Shown piece after piece: positions 36,836 to 45,239 of a stretch of DNA of 64,000 nucleotides (position 1 is the first letter of the stretch; every line of letters begins with the position of its first letter). The position numbers and the translations under genes were made by a program. The stretch spans positions 744,001 through 808,000 of the forward strand of contig JADJWQ010000001.1 in the NCBI GenBank assembly GCA_016716265.1, in the 5' to 3' direction. The DNA is from Planctomycetota bacterium. GTDB lineage: Bacteria; Planctomycetota; UBA1135; UBA2386. Below the pieces are notes generated by a model. That model saw only the letters and a program-made list of their open reading frames with translations, was not told the origin of the DNA and made no database searches.

Positions 36836-38149
36836 TCAGCGCGCGAAGCGCGGCGGTCGCTCGTCGGCCGCGAGCGCCCACAGCGCGGTCGCGGTCGCGC
36901 ACGCGGCGAGCCGCAGGTCCATGTCGACGATCTTGTCGACGCTGTCGGCGCGCGTGCCGGTGAGCAGCTCGCGCTCGGGAGCCTCGACGATCAGCTCGAA
37001 GATCGGCACCCCGCGCCGGCGCAGCGCGGCGGGCAACGGCGAGTCGCCGTCGCGGAAGCCGACGTCGGTGACGCCGAGGTCGGCGAGCGGTGCGAACCAG
37101 CGTTCGGCTGCCGGCAGCACGTCGCGCTGCAGCGCGAGCCCGACGCCGCGCACCATGCCGCCGCCGCCCGGCAGCACGAAGCCGCCGATCTGCGCGTCGA
37201 TCCGCTCGGCGACGCGCGCCGCGTAGGCCTCGGTGCCGAGCCCGATGCGCGCGCCGGCAGTCAACACGAAGCGGAGCGTGCGCGGCGGCGGCAGCTCGAG
37301 CGCCGCGCACAGCCGCGCGGTCTCGAGCAGCACCGCGACCGCGGCGCCGTCGACCGCGCCCTGACCGACGTCCCAGGAGTCGAGCGCGGCGATCAGCAGC
37401 ACCACTTCGTCGGCGTGCGGCCCGACGCCGCGCAGATCGGCGACCACCTCGGGGACCTCGGCAGGACCGCCGCGAACACAGTCGAGCGTGGCGGCGACGG
37501 CGACGCTCGCGCCGCCGGCCGCTGCGCGCCGCAGCAGCTCGGCGTCCTCGTGCGCGACGAACGCCGTCGGCACCGCGTCGGGTCGGTCCGGTGCCGCCGA
37601 CGCGGCGAGGCCGGTCGCCAGCGCGGCGAACGGTCGCGCCGCATCGACCAGCACCAGGGCTGCGCCCGCGAACGCGCGCCCGTCGCCCGGCCCGCAGAGC
37701 ACGGCGCGAGCCTGCCAGTCGTCCGGATCGAGGTCCGCCGCCGGGTCGACCAGCACGTCGAGCGTGCGCGGCGCGCCGTCGTCGCCCGGCGGCAGCGGCG
37801 GCGACCAGCCGGCCGCACACAGCGGTAGCTCGGCGACGAACGGCGCGACGATGCGCGCGCTCGCCGCGCCGCGCGTCCAACCGCTCGGGATCTCCCGGGT
37901 CGCGAGCCCCGCGCGCAGTCCGAAGCGCTCGAGGCGGTCGCGGGCCCAGCGCGCCGCGTGGCGGTGCGCGTCGCTGCCGACCAGCCGCCCGCCGAAGCCG
38001 TCGCACAGCATCGTCAGCGCGGCCGACGCACCGTCGCTGTCGAGCGCAGCGATCCGCAGCCGGTCGGCGACCGGCGCGGGCTCCTGCGCGGCGAGGCCGA
38101 TCGCGGTGGCGGCGAACGACACGAGGGCGAGCGGGCGGGGTCGCATCAT
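36836..38149 (-). CDS. Exported M28-peptidase-like protein lacking metal ligands
   Basis: Protein of 437 aa from ATG 38149 (ATG 38146 also possible) with a signal peptide (RPRPLALVSFAATAIGLAA, then QE). Gene order of motifs follows M28 aminopeptidases: a PA-like inset (residues about 110-200) and then VLLIAALDSWDVGQGAVDGAAVAVLLETA. In active enzymes this block reads H-x-D-S-x-D-x-x-x-G-A-x-D-D-G; here the first His is Ala and the second Asp of DD is Gly. The following Glu-Glu pair is also absent (TAGARIGLGTEAY). It is therefore probably a catalytically dead relative, perhaps a binding protein. The end retains TRADSVDKIVDMDL, matching the M28 terminal motif. Confidence 0.8.
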   Translation of the reverse strand: MMRPRPLALVSFAATAIGLAAQEPAPVADRLRIAALDSDGASAALTMLCDGFGGRLVGSDAHRHAARWARDRLERFGLRAGLATREIPSGWTRGAASARIVAPFVAELPLCAAGWSPPLPPGDDGAPRTLDVLVDPAADLDPDDWQARAVLCGPGDGRAFAGAALVLVDAARPFAALATGLAASAAPDRPDAVPTAFVAHEDAELLRRAAAGGASVAVAATLDCVRGGPAEVPEVVADLRGVGPHADEVVLLIAALDSWDVGQGAVDGAAVAVLLETARLCAALELPPPRTLRFVLTAGARIGLGTEAYAARVAERIDAQIGGFVLPGGGGMVRGVGLALQRDVLPAAERWFAPLADLGVTDVGFRDGDSPLPAALRRRGVPIFELIVEAPERELLTGTRADSVDKIVDMDLRLAACATATALWALAADERPPRFAR

Positions 38150-38341
38150 GGCGGGCGGCGCGCGCGTGATCTCGCCCCGCGCCGCGACCCGCATCGTCGA
38201 CCCGCGCGGCGCGGTGCGCCAGCGCCGATCACCGCACGGCCGCGGGAAAGAACGCCTGGCGCAGCCTCGTTCTCCAAGGTGCGAGAGCCGCATCGCCGCC
38301 GCGAACCCTCCCCCCCTCCGACCCGACCCCTCGGACGACCC

Positions 38342-40018
38342 ATGGCCGAATCGACGCTGACCCCAGACACCACCGCGCTCCAGATGCTGCTCGGCGACGA
38401 GGCCGTGGCGTTCGCCGCCATCGACGCCGGCATCGCGGCCGCATACGCGTACCCGGGCACGCCATCTACGGAGATCACCGAGTGCCTGCTCGCCGAGGCG
38501 GAGCGGAGCGGTGCGTTCCACGCGAACTGGTGCGCCAACGAGAAGACCGCGATGGAGGCGGCGCTCGGCGTATCGATGGTCGGCGGCCGCGCGATCGTCT
38601 CGATGAAGCACGTCGGCCTGAACGTCGCCGCCGACCCGTTCATGAACGCCGCGCTGACCGGTCTGCGCGGCGGCGTGGTCGTCGCGGTAGCCGACGATCC
38701 CGGCATGCACAGCTCGCAGAACGAGCAGGACAGCCGCGTCTATGCCGAGTTCGCGCGCACGCTGTGCCTCGAGCCTGGCGACCAGCAGGAGGCCTACGCG
38801 ATGACCCGCGAGGCGTTCGAGCTGTCGGAGCGGTTCCAGGTGCCGGTCGTGGTGCGCCTCGTCACCCGGCTGTGCCACGGCCGCGCCCCGGTGCTCCGCG
38901 AGCCCCCGCGCGCGAAGAACCCGATCGACGGCGCGCCCGACCCGCGGTCGTGGATCCTGCTGCCCGCCAACGCGCGCCGACTCTGGCGTGGGCTGCTCGA
39001 CCGACAGCCGGCGTTGGCCGACTACAGCGAGCATTGCGGATTCAACACGCTCGTGCTGCGCGGCGACGACGGCGGGCTCGGCATCATCACGACCGGCGCC
39101 GGCCGCAATCACTACCTCGAGAACCTGCCCGACCTCGAGCGCGCGCCGTCCCACCTGCACATCGGTGCCTACCCGCTGCCGAAGGCGATGATCCGCCGGC
39201 TGTGCGCACACGTCGAGCGCCTGCTGATCCTCGAGGAGGGCTACCCGGTCGTCGAGCGCGCATTGCGCGGTGTGCTGCAATCGCCGCTGCCGATCTTCGG
39301 CAAGGAGGGCGGGCCCGGGGAATGCGTGCTGCCGTTGGACGGCGAGCTGACCCCCGGCACCGTGCGCAAGGCGCTCGGGCTCCCGCCGCGCCCCACGGTC
39401 GATCCGAAGCAGGCCGGTGCGCTGCCGACGCGCCCACCGCAGCTGTGCGAGGGCTGCCCGCACCGCGACGCCTACGCCGCGATCAGCGAGCTGCGCGAGG
39501 AGCTGCACGACGTCGTGGTCGCCGGCGACATCGGCTGCTACACGCTCGGTGCGCTGCCGCCGTACCGCGGCATCGACTCGTGCGTGTGCATGGGCGCGTC
39601 GATCGGCATGGCGAAGGGCGCCGCGGACGCGGGCCACCAGCGCGTGCTGGCGGTGATCGGCGACAGCACGTTCCTGCACTCCGGCGTCACGCCGCTGATG
39701 GATGCTGTCAGCGCCGACACGAACATGACGCTCCTGATCCTCGACAACCAGACGGTCGCGATGACCGGCACGCAACCGACCGTGCTGTCCGACGCGCGGC
39801 TCGGCCCGGTGATCACGGGGCTCGGCGTCCCGCCGGAGCACTGCCACGTGGTCCACGCGCACCCGAAGCACCGGCACGAGTTCGCCGAGCTCGTCAAGCG
39901 CGAGGTCGCCCACCAGGGCCTGTCGGTGATCGTCGTGCAGCGCGAGTGCATCGTCGCGGCACGCCGCCACAAGGAGGAGCGCCGGCAGCAGGCGCACGGC
40001 GAGGAGGCGAACCGATGA
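38342..40018 (+). CDS. iorA: Indolepyruvate:ferredoxin oxidoreductase, alpha subunit
   Basis: Protein of 558 aa. It would convert aryl 2-oxoacids (indolepyruvate, phenylpyruvate) with CoA and oxidised ferredoxin to aryl-acetyl-CoA, CO2 and reduced ferredoxin. The pyrimidine-binding domain starts with YAYPGTPSTEITECLL; the TPP-pyrophosphate domain carries the CEGCPHRDAY knuckle, VVAGDIGCYTLGALPPY, IGDSTFLHSG and DNQTVAMTG. Typical IorA proteins (about 600-640 aa) end in a 2[4Fe-4S] ferredoxin domain; this one stops after RECIVAARRHKEERR without the cysteine clusters. The stop TGA overlaps the start of iorB (ATGA, 40015-40018). The divergent M28-like gene starts 192 bp upstream, with the operon promoter presumably between. 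Confidence 0.93.
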   Translation: MAESTLTPDTTALQMLLGDEAVAFAAIDAGIAAAYAYPGTPSTEITECLLAEAERSGAFHANWCANEKTAMEAALGVSMVGGRAIVSMKHVGLNVAADPFMNAALTGLRGGVVVAVADDPGMHSSQNEQDSRVYAEFARTLCLEPGDQQEAYAMTREAFELSERFQVPVVVRLVTRLCHGRAPVLREPPRAKNPIDGAPDPRSWILLPANARRLWRGLLDRQPALADYSEHCGFNTLVLRGDDGGLGIITTGAGRNHYLENLPDLERAPSHLHIGAYPLPKAMIRRLCAHVERLLILEEGYPVVERALRGVLQSPLPIFGKEGGPGECVLPLDGELTPGTVRKALGLPPRPTVDPKQAGALPTRPPQLCEGCPHRDAYAAISELREELHDVVVAGDIGCYTLGALPPYRGIDSCVCMGASIGMAKGAADAGHQRVLAVIGDSTFLHSGVTPLMDAVSADTNMTLLILDNQTVAMTGTQPTVLSDARLGPVITGLGVPPEHCHVVHAHPKHRHEFAELVKREVAHQGLSVIVVQRECIVAARRHKEERRQQAHGEEANR

Positions 40019-40599
40019 AGACGGACATCGTGCTCGCGGGTGTCGGCGGGCAGGGCGTGCTGTCGATGGCGGCGATCATCGCGGCCGCCGCGCTGCGCGA
40101 GGGACTGCAGGTCAAGCAGGGCGAGGTGCACGGCATGTCGCAGCGCGGCGGCGCCGTGCAGGCCGGCCTGCGCCTCGGCGACGCGCCGATCCACAGCGAC
40201 GTGGTGCCGGAGGGCGGGGCGCAGCTGATCCTGTCGCTCGAGCCGGTCGAGGCGTTGCGCTACCTCGCGTGGCTCGCGCCCGACGGCGTCGTGATGACGG
40301 CGGCCGAGCCGTTCGAGAACATCCCGGACTACCCGCCGCTCGAGGACATCCATGCCCGCATCCGCGCGCTGAACGGCGGCCACCTGATCGAGGCGGCGCG
40401 ACTCGCGAAGCAGGCCGGCTCGCCGCGTGCGACGAACATCGTGATGGTGGGCGCGGCGGCCCCCTACCTGCCGATCGACGCCGCCCACCTCGAGGCCGAG
40501 ATCCGTGAACGCTTCCGGTCGAAGGGCGCCGACGTCGTCGAGCACTGCCTGCGCGCGTTCGCACTCGGCCGGGAGGCAGGCGCGTGCATCGAAGCCTGA
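40015..40599 (+). CDS. iorB: Indolepyruvate:ferredoxin oxidoreductase, beta subunit
   Basis: Protein of 194 aa, the normal size for IorB. It starts with TDIVLAGVGGQGVLSMAAII, the glycine-rich signature of the gamma/beta domain of 2-oxoacid:acceptor oxidoreductases, followed by VKQGEVHGMSQRGGAVQAGL, also diagnostic. It contributes the catalytic domain that completes the TPP active site of IorA. Its ATG overlaps the iorA stop and its own end overlaps the start of the acyl-CoA synthetase by 16 bp, so the three genes are coupled. The partner ferredoxin is not encoded here. Confidence 0.94.
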   Translation: MKTDIVLAGVGGQGVLSMAAIIAAAALREGLQVKQGEVHGMSQRGGAVQAGLRLGDAPIHSDVVPEGGAQLILSLEPVEALRYLAWLAPDGVVMTAAEPFENIPDYPPLEDIHARIRALNGGHLIEAARLAKQAGSPRATNIVMVGAAAPYLPIDAAHLEAEIRERFRSKGADVVEHCLRAFALGREAGACIEA

Positions 40600-42815
40600 C
40601 CGAGCTCGTCCGCGCCGCGCGCGCCGAGGGTCGCGCGACTTTGCTCGAGACGGAGGCAATGACGATCGCCGCGGAGCTCGGCATCGACGTGCCGCGGCAC
40701 GTCGTCGTCGCCGGCGCCGAGCGCGTCGCGCGGACCGAGCGGTTGCCGGGCGACCGCGTCGTCGTCAAGGTCATCGCAGCGGACGTGCTGCACAAGACCG
40801 AGTTCGGCGGCGTCGCGGTGGTCGCCAACGAGCCGGCGCAGATCGCCGCCGCCGTGCACGCGATGGGCGAGCGCCTCATCGGCCACGACGTGCGCGGCTT
40901 CCTGATCGCCGAGTTCGTCGATCACGACGCGCGCCTCGGTGGCGAGCTGCTGCTCGGCCTGCGCTTCACCGAGGACTTCGGGCCGGTCGTCACGCTCGGC
41001 GCCGGCGGCACCGACGCGGAGTTCCTCGCGCGCAGCCTGCGCAGCGGCGAGGACGTCGCGATCCTGTCGGCGGAGGTCGCCGCCGCGCGCGAGGTCGGCG
41101 CCGCCCTGCACCGTGCGGCGATCGCGCGGCTCGTCACCGAGCCGCAGCGCGGGCAGCCGCCCCGGCTCGCGACCGAGCGGCTGGTGGCGGTGCTGCAACG
41201 CGCGCTGGCACTCGGCGCCGAGGCGATGCCGCAGGACCTCGCGGAGCTCGAGTTCAATCCGCTCGCGCTGACGGCCGACGGCCGCCTGGTCGCTCTCGAC
41301 GCGCTGGCGAAGCTCGGCACGCAGCGGCCCGCGGCACCCGCGCCGCGGCCGGTCGACAAGCTGCCGAAGCTGCTCGAGCCAAGCTCGATCGCCGTCGTCG
41401 GCGTGTCGCGGCGCATGAACCCCGGCCACGTGATCCTCGGCAACGTGCTGCGCGAGGGCTTCCCGCGCGAGCGCGTGTTCGTGGTCAAGCCCGACGAGAC
41501 GGAGCTCGACGGCTGCGCGTGCGTGCCCGCGGTCGAGGCGCTGCCCGAGAAGGTCGACCTGCTGGTCGTCGCGGTCGAGGCCGCGCAGGTTCCGGAGGTC
41601 GTCGCGACCGCGATCCGCCACGACCGCGCCGAGACGATGATCCTGATCCCCGGCGGGCTCGGCGAGAGCTCCGGGAGCGCACCGCGCGTGGCGGCGATGC
41701 ACACGGCGCTGGCCGAGGCGCGCGCGACCGCGGACCGCGGACCGCTCCTCAACGGCGGCAACTGCCTCGGCATCCGCTCGCGGCCGGGCCGCTACGACAC
41801 GCTGTTCATCCCAGAGCACAAGCTCGGCTTCGCCGAGGGGCGGCCCGCGCCGCTCGCATTGCTGTCGCAGAGCGGCGCGTTCGCGGTCGCGCGGTCGAGC
41901 ACGCTGGGCGCATTCGCGCCGAAGTACGTCGTGACCGCCGGCAACCAGGTCGACCTGACGATCGGCGACTACCTGACGCACCTCGCCGACGACCCGGAGC
42001 TGACGACCTTCGCGTGCTACGTCGAGGGCTTCCGGCCGCTCGACGGCGCCCGCTTCCTGGCCGCCGCGCGGCGGATCGCCGCGAGCGGCCGCAGCGTGGT
42101 GCTCTACCGCGCGGGACGCAGCCCGGCCGGCGCGAGCGCCGCGTCGTCGCACACCGCTTCGATCGCCGGCGACTACGCGGTGACGCGCGCGCTGTGCGCC
42201 GCGGCCGGCGTGCTGGTCGCCGAGACGCTCGGCGAGTTCGACGACCTGACGCGCCTGTCGCTGCTGCTCACGGAGCGGCCGCTGCACGGCCTGCGCCTCG
42301 GCGCGGTGTCGAACGCCGGCTTCGAGTGCGTCGCGATCGCCGACCACCTGGGTGCTCTCGAGCTCGCCCCGTTCGGCGACTCGACGCGCACGCGGCTCGG
42401 CGAGGTGCTGGAGGCGGCGCGCATCGCCGGCTTCGTCGACGTGCGCAACCCGCTCGACCTGACGCCGATCGCGAGCGACGCTGCCTACGAGGCCGCGCTA
42501 CGCGCGGTGCTCGCCGAGCCCGACGTCGACCTGGCGGTGGTCGGCATCGTGCCGATGACGCCGGCGCTGCAGACGCTCGCGGGCGGGCCGACCCGCGAGG
42601 ACGTCGCCGGCGCGGAGGCCGTCGGACCGCGCCTGCTGCGCGCGGCGGCCGACGCGCGGAAGCCGGTCGTCGCGGTCGTCGACGGCGGCCCGCGCTACGA
42701 CGCGCTCGCACGGCTCCTCGAGCGCGGCGGCCTGCCGACGTTCCGCCGTGCCGACCGGGCGTTGCGCGCGCTGACCCGCTACGCGGGCTGGCGGCTCGCG
42801 CGCACCTCGCGCTGA
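40584..42815 (+). CDS. ADP-forming acyl-CoA synthetase (fused beta-alpha, permuted order)
   Basis: Protein of 743 aa; the start is GTG 40584, inside iorB. Residues 1-230 are an ATP-grasp domain (VVVKVIAADVLHKTEFGGV, then LELEFNPL-type end as AELEFNPLALT). Residues about 265-390 are the CoA-binding domain (SSIAVVGVSRRMNPG) and the rest the two succinyl-CoA-ligase-like domains (PLALLSQSGAFAV, GNQVDLTIGDYL). SSHTASIAGDY, around residue 522, supplies the phosphohistidine. The order beta-then-alpha is permuted relative to archaeal ACD enzymes. Reaction: acyl-CoA + ADP + Pi to acid + ATP + CoA. Coupling to iorAB strongly suggests aryl-acetyl-CoA as the substrate, yielding aryl acetates and ATP. Confidence 0.9.
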   Translation: MHRSLTELVRAARAEGRATLLETEAMTIAAELGIDVPRHVVVAGAERVARTERLPGDRVVVKVIAADVLHKTEFGGVAVVANEPAQIAAAVHAMGERLIGHDVRGFLIAEFVDHDARLGGELLLGLRFTEDFGPVVTLGAGGTDAEFLARSLRSGEDVAILSAEVAAAREVGAALHRAAIARLVTEPQRGQPPRLATERLVAVLQRALALGAEAMPQDLAELEFNPLALTADGRLVALDALAKLGTQRPAAPAPRPVDKLPKLLEPSSIAVVGVSRRMNPGHVILGNVLREGFPRERVFVVKPDETELDGCACVPAVEALPEKVDLLVVAVEAAQVPEVVATAIRHDRAETMILIPGGLGESSGSAPRVAAMHTALAEARATADRGPLLNGGNCLGIRSRPGRYDTLFIPEHKLGFAEGRPAPLALLSQSGAFAVARSSTLGAFAPKYVVTAGNQVDLTIGDYLTHLADDPELTTFACYVEGFRPLDGARFLAAARRIAASGRSVVLYRAGRSPAGASAASSHTASIAGDYAVTRALCAAAGVLVAETLGEFDDLTRLSLLLTERPLHGLRLGAVSNAGFECVAIADHLGALELAPFGDSTRTRLGEVLEAARIAGFVDVRNPLDLTPIASDAAYEAALRAVLAEPDVDLAVVGIVPMTPALQTLAGGPTREDVAGAEAVGPRLLRAAADARKPVVAVVDGGPRYDALARLLERGGLPTFRRADRALRALTRYAGWRLARTSR

Positions 42816-42903
42816 CGTCGTCGAGGGCGCGCCCGGCTTCGCCGTGCGCCGGCCCGCGCGCTCGTGATAGGCTCCCGCGGCGCCCTGCGGTGCGACCTCT
42901 CCC

Positions 42904-43977
42904 ATGGACCGAACCGACATCGAGCGCGAGATCCGGCGGCTGGCGCCCTGGTACTACGACCTGGAGCTCGGCGGCGTCCGCACGACGATCACGGCGCCGT
43001 TCGACGACTGGGGGCACCGCCAGCTCTACTTCCCGCCGGTCCGGCCGGGCTTCTGGAGCGGGCGTACGGTGCTCGACGTCGCGTGCAACGAAGGCGCGTG
43101 GTCGTTCGGTGCGCGGCGCGCCGGCGCCGTCCACGTCGACGCGTTCGACGTGCGACCCGAGAACATCGAGAAGGCGCGCTTCGTGCAGCGCGTGTGGGGC
43201 ATCGACAGCATCGACTTCCAGGTCGCGTCGTGCGACGGCTGGCTCGAGAACCACCCCGGCCGCCAATACGACGTCGTGATGCTGTGCGGCATCCTCTACC
43301 ACCTGCCCGAGCCGTGGCGCACCATCGAGCAGTACGCGGCGGTCGCGCGGCAGCGCGTGTTCGTGAGCTGCGTGCTGTACGGCGGCGGCGAGGACGGCTA
43401 CACGCAGTACCGCGAGCTCGACAACATCGGCGCCAGCGAGAACTCGTTGCCGTCGTTGATGCCGAACACGGTCAACACGCTGCTCGGCGAGTTCGCGAAG
43501 CACGGCTTCCGGCCGACCCACGTGCAACGCGGCGGCTACGGAGCGTTCGGCGGCGGCTGCTACCTGCTGCTCGAGAGCCAGCGGGAGTTCCCGCACGTGC
43601 ACGTCGAGCGCGAGACGCACAGCGGGGCGGACTGCGAGGCGTACCTCGCCGCAATGCCGGTCGAGGAGCCCGGCGATCGGCGGCAGCCGTTCGACGTCGC
43701 GGTCACGCTCTACAACCGGGCGGCCGGCAAGCGCACGCTGCGCGCGACGCTCAGGGCACACGACCGCGCCGGCCGCATCCTGCTGCAGGAGGGCCCGCTC
43801 GACGTCGCCCTCGACGCGCGCGTGCCGAAGGGCGTCGCGGCGTGGAACGCGAGCACCGACCACGTCGCGCGGCTCGAGCTGGACGGCGCCGACCTGCCGG
43901 TGACGGTCGACGTGCTGCTGCAGGAGCTCGACGGCCGCGTCGCGGCACAGAACGCGCTGCGCATCGACGGTCGGTGA
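42904..43977 (+). CDS. SAM-dependent methyltransferase, CmoB/DUF1698-like, with C-terminal beta domain
   Basis: Protein of 357 aa. It begins LAPWYYDLELGGVRTTI, the N-terminal block of DUF1698/CmoB-like methyltransferases, followed by the SAM motif TVLDVACNEGAWSFGARRAG, an acidic loop DAFDVRPENIEKA and YDVVMLCGILYHLPEP. These cores occur in tRNA-modifying and sugar/lipid-modifying enzymes. The C-terminal ~100 residues (FDVAVTLYNRAAGKRTLRAT, then VTVDVLLQELDG) are a beta-sandwich not found in CmoB, suggesting that the substrate differs, possibly a glycan. The gene stands alone between the acyl-CoA synthetase and a convergent exported protein, 12 bp before the latter's stop. Confidence 0.82.
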   Translation: MDRTDIEREIRRLAPWYYDLELGGVRTTITAPFDDWGHRQLYFPPVRPGFWSGRTVLDVACNEGAWSFGARRAGAVHVDAFDVRPENIEKARFVQRVWGIDSIDFQVASCDGWLENHPGRQYDVVMLCGILYHLPEPWRTIEQYAAVARQRVFVSCVLYGGGEDGYTQYRELDNIGASENSLPSLMPNTVNTLLGEFAKHGFRPTHVQRGGYGAFGGGCYLLLESQREFPHVHVERETHSGADCEAYLAAMPVEEPGDRRQPFDVAVTLYNRAAGKRTLRATLRAHDRAGRILLQEGPLDVALDARVPKGVAAWNASTDHVARLELDGADLPVTVDVLLQELDGRVAAQNALRIDGR

Positions 43978-43989
43978 CCGGCGCGCAGC

Positions 43990-45042
43990 TCAGCGATCGT
44001 CGATGACGGCGAGGTTGCTCAGCCGCTCGTTGCCGAACAACCCGGTGATCGCCTGCACCGAGATCACTCCGAAGCCCGACGCGCCGAGCGTGAACGGGTA
44101 GCCCGCGTAGACGGCGATCGCCTCGCCCTGCGCGTCGAGCGTGCCGGCGCCGAGCAGGTCCGGGAACACCAGCCCGGGCGTCAGGAACACGAGCCCGCCG
44201 AGGCCCGGCAGGCGGAACGGTGCCGGGTTCGCACCGAGCAGCTGGCCGAGGATCGCGAACTGCTGGCCGACCGCACCGCCGTCGCGCACGCGGAACGCCA
44301 GACCGTCGCCGGCGGCGCGGTCGGGGAACGCGCCGCGGATCCCGAAGTTCGGGTTCGGCTCGCCGTGCCGCAGGGCGGGGTCGACGTCCGCACCGGCCGA
44401 CAGCGTCGGGCCAGTCACCAGCGCCTCGATACGGTGCGCACGGTCGAGGCCACGCACGACCAGCGTGCCCGCGGTGCGGTCGTGCGTGAACGTCAATCGC
44501 GGGGCCGCCGGGTTCGTCACATTGGCGGACAGCGCGTATTCGGCCGCGTGGACGGACAATCCGTCCGCCGGCCAATCGCCATTGGGCGGCAGCTCGACGC
44601 CCAGGTAGAAGGTCGCGCCCGTCGGCACCGCGACCGGCGTCGAGAACGTCACCGACACACGGCCGGCGCCGGGGCCGACCGCGACCGGCGAGCGCAGCTC
44701 GACGCTGCGGAACAGCTCGCCCGCGGGCGTGATGTCGGGGGCGCCACGGCCGTCGTCGCGCAGCACGACGCAGCGCCAGGCGTCGGGCGTGCCGCGGTCC
44801 TGGTCCTGCAGCACGAGGGTCAGCCCGACGATCGACCCGGTCGGATTGCCGACGCCGGCGAGCGCGGGCCCGGGCATCTGCAGCAGCACGGCGCCGCGAT
44901 GGTCGCCGCGCAGACCGCTGCGCGAGGTGAGGTCGCTGGCGCCCGGATCGAAACCGAGCGCCTGGAGCGGCAACTGGGCGAGGGCGCCACCGGTGAGCAG
45001 GGCGGTGGCGAGGACGACGGGGAGCGGCGGCAGGCTGGGCAT
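43990..45042 (-). CDS. Exported protein of unknown function
   Basis: Protein of 350 aa starting at ATG 45042 with a signal peptide (PSLPPLPVVLATALLTGGAL, cleavage after ALA-Q). The longer frame to 45585 is not protein-like. The mature chain is beta-rich: HRGAVLLQMPGPALAGVGN, ATFYLGVELPPNGDWPADG, LTFTHDRTAGTLVVRG, and a C-terminal module (GAFPDRAAGDGLAFRVRDGG, then NPAPFRLPGLGGLVFLTPGL) like those ending other exported proteins in this window. No catalytic residues can be named. Probably secreted; role unknown. A divergent MFS gene starts about 200 bp away. Confidence 0.78.
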   Translation of the reverse strand: MPSLPPLPVVLATALLTGGALAQLPLQALGFDPGASDLTSRSGLRGDHRGAVLLQMPGPALAGVGNPTGSIVGLTLVLQDQDRGTPDAWRCVVLRDDGRGAPDITPAGELFRSVELRSPVAVGPGAGRVSVTFSTPVAVPTGATFYLGVELPPNGDWPADGLSVHAAEYALSANVTNPAAPRLTFTHDRTAGTLVVRGLDRAHRIEALVTGPTLSAGADVDPALRHGEPNPNFGIRGAFPDRAAGDGLAFRVRDGGAVGQQFAILGQLLGANPAPFRLPGLGGLVFLTPGLVFPDLLGAGTLDAQGEAIAVYAGYPFTLGASGFGVISVQAITGLFGNERLSNLAVIDDR

Positions 45043-45239
45043 GGTCGGATCGCAGACACCGGGCAGGCGCCCGGTGACCTGGATGGAGAGGAGGGAGCTG
45101 GCCGGCCGAGTGAGCCGACCGCGGTGCAGGGGACACGCAACCGGCCGCGGTGTCCAGTGCGCGCTGCCGCACGGGGTCGCCGCGGCCGGTCGGACCACGG
45201 ACCCGCGGGGAGGCGGCGGGGAACCGGCGCCGGGCTGGG

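Noticed and set aside
40464..42347. 627-codon minus-strand frame opposite the acyl-CoA synthetase
   Set aside because: No domain; the + strand frame has all expected motifs of an ADP-forming synthetase.
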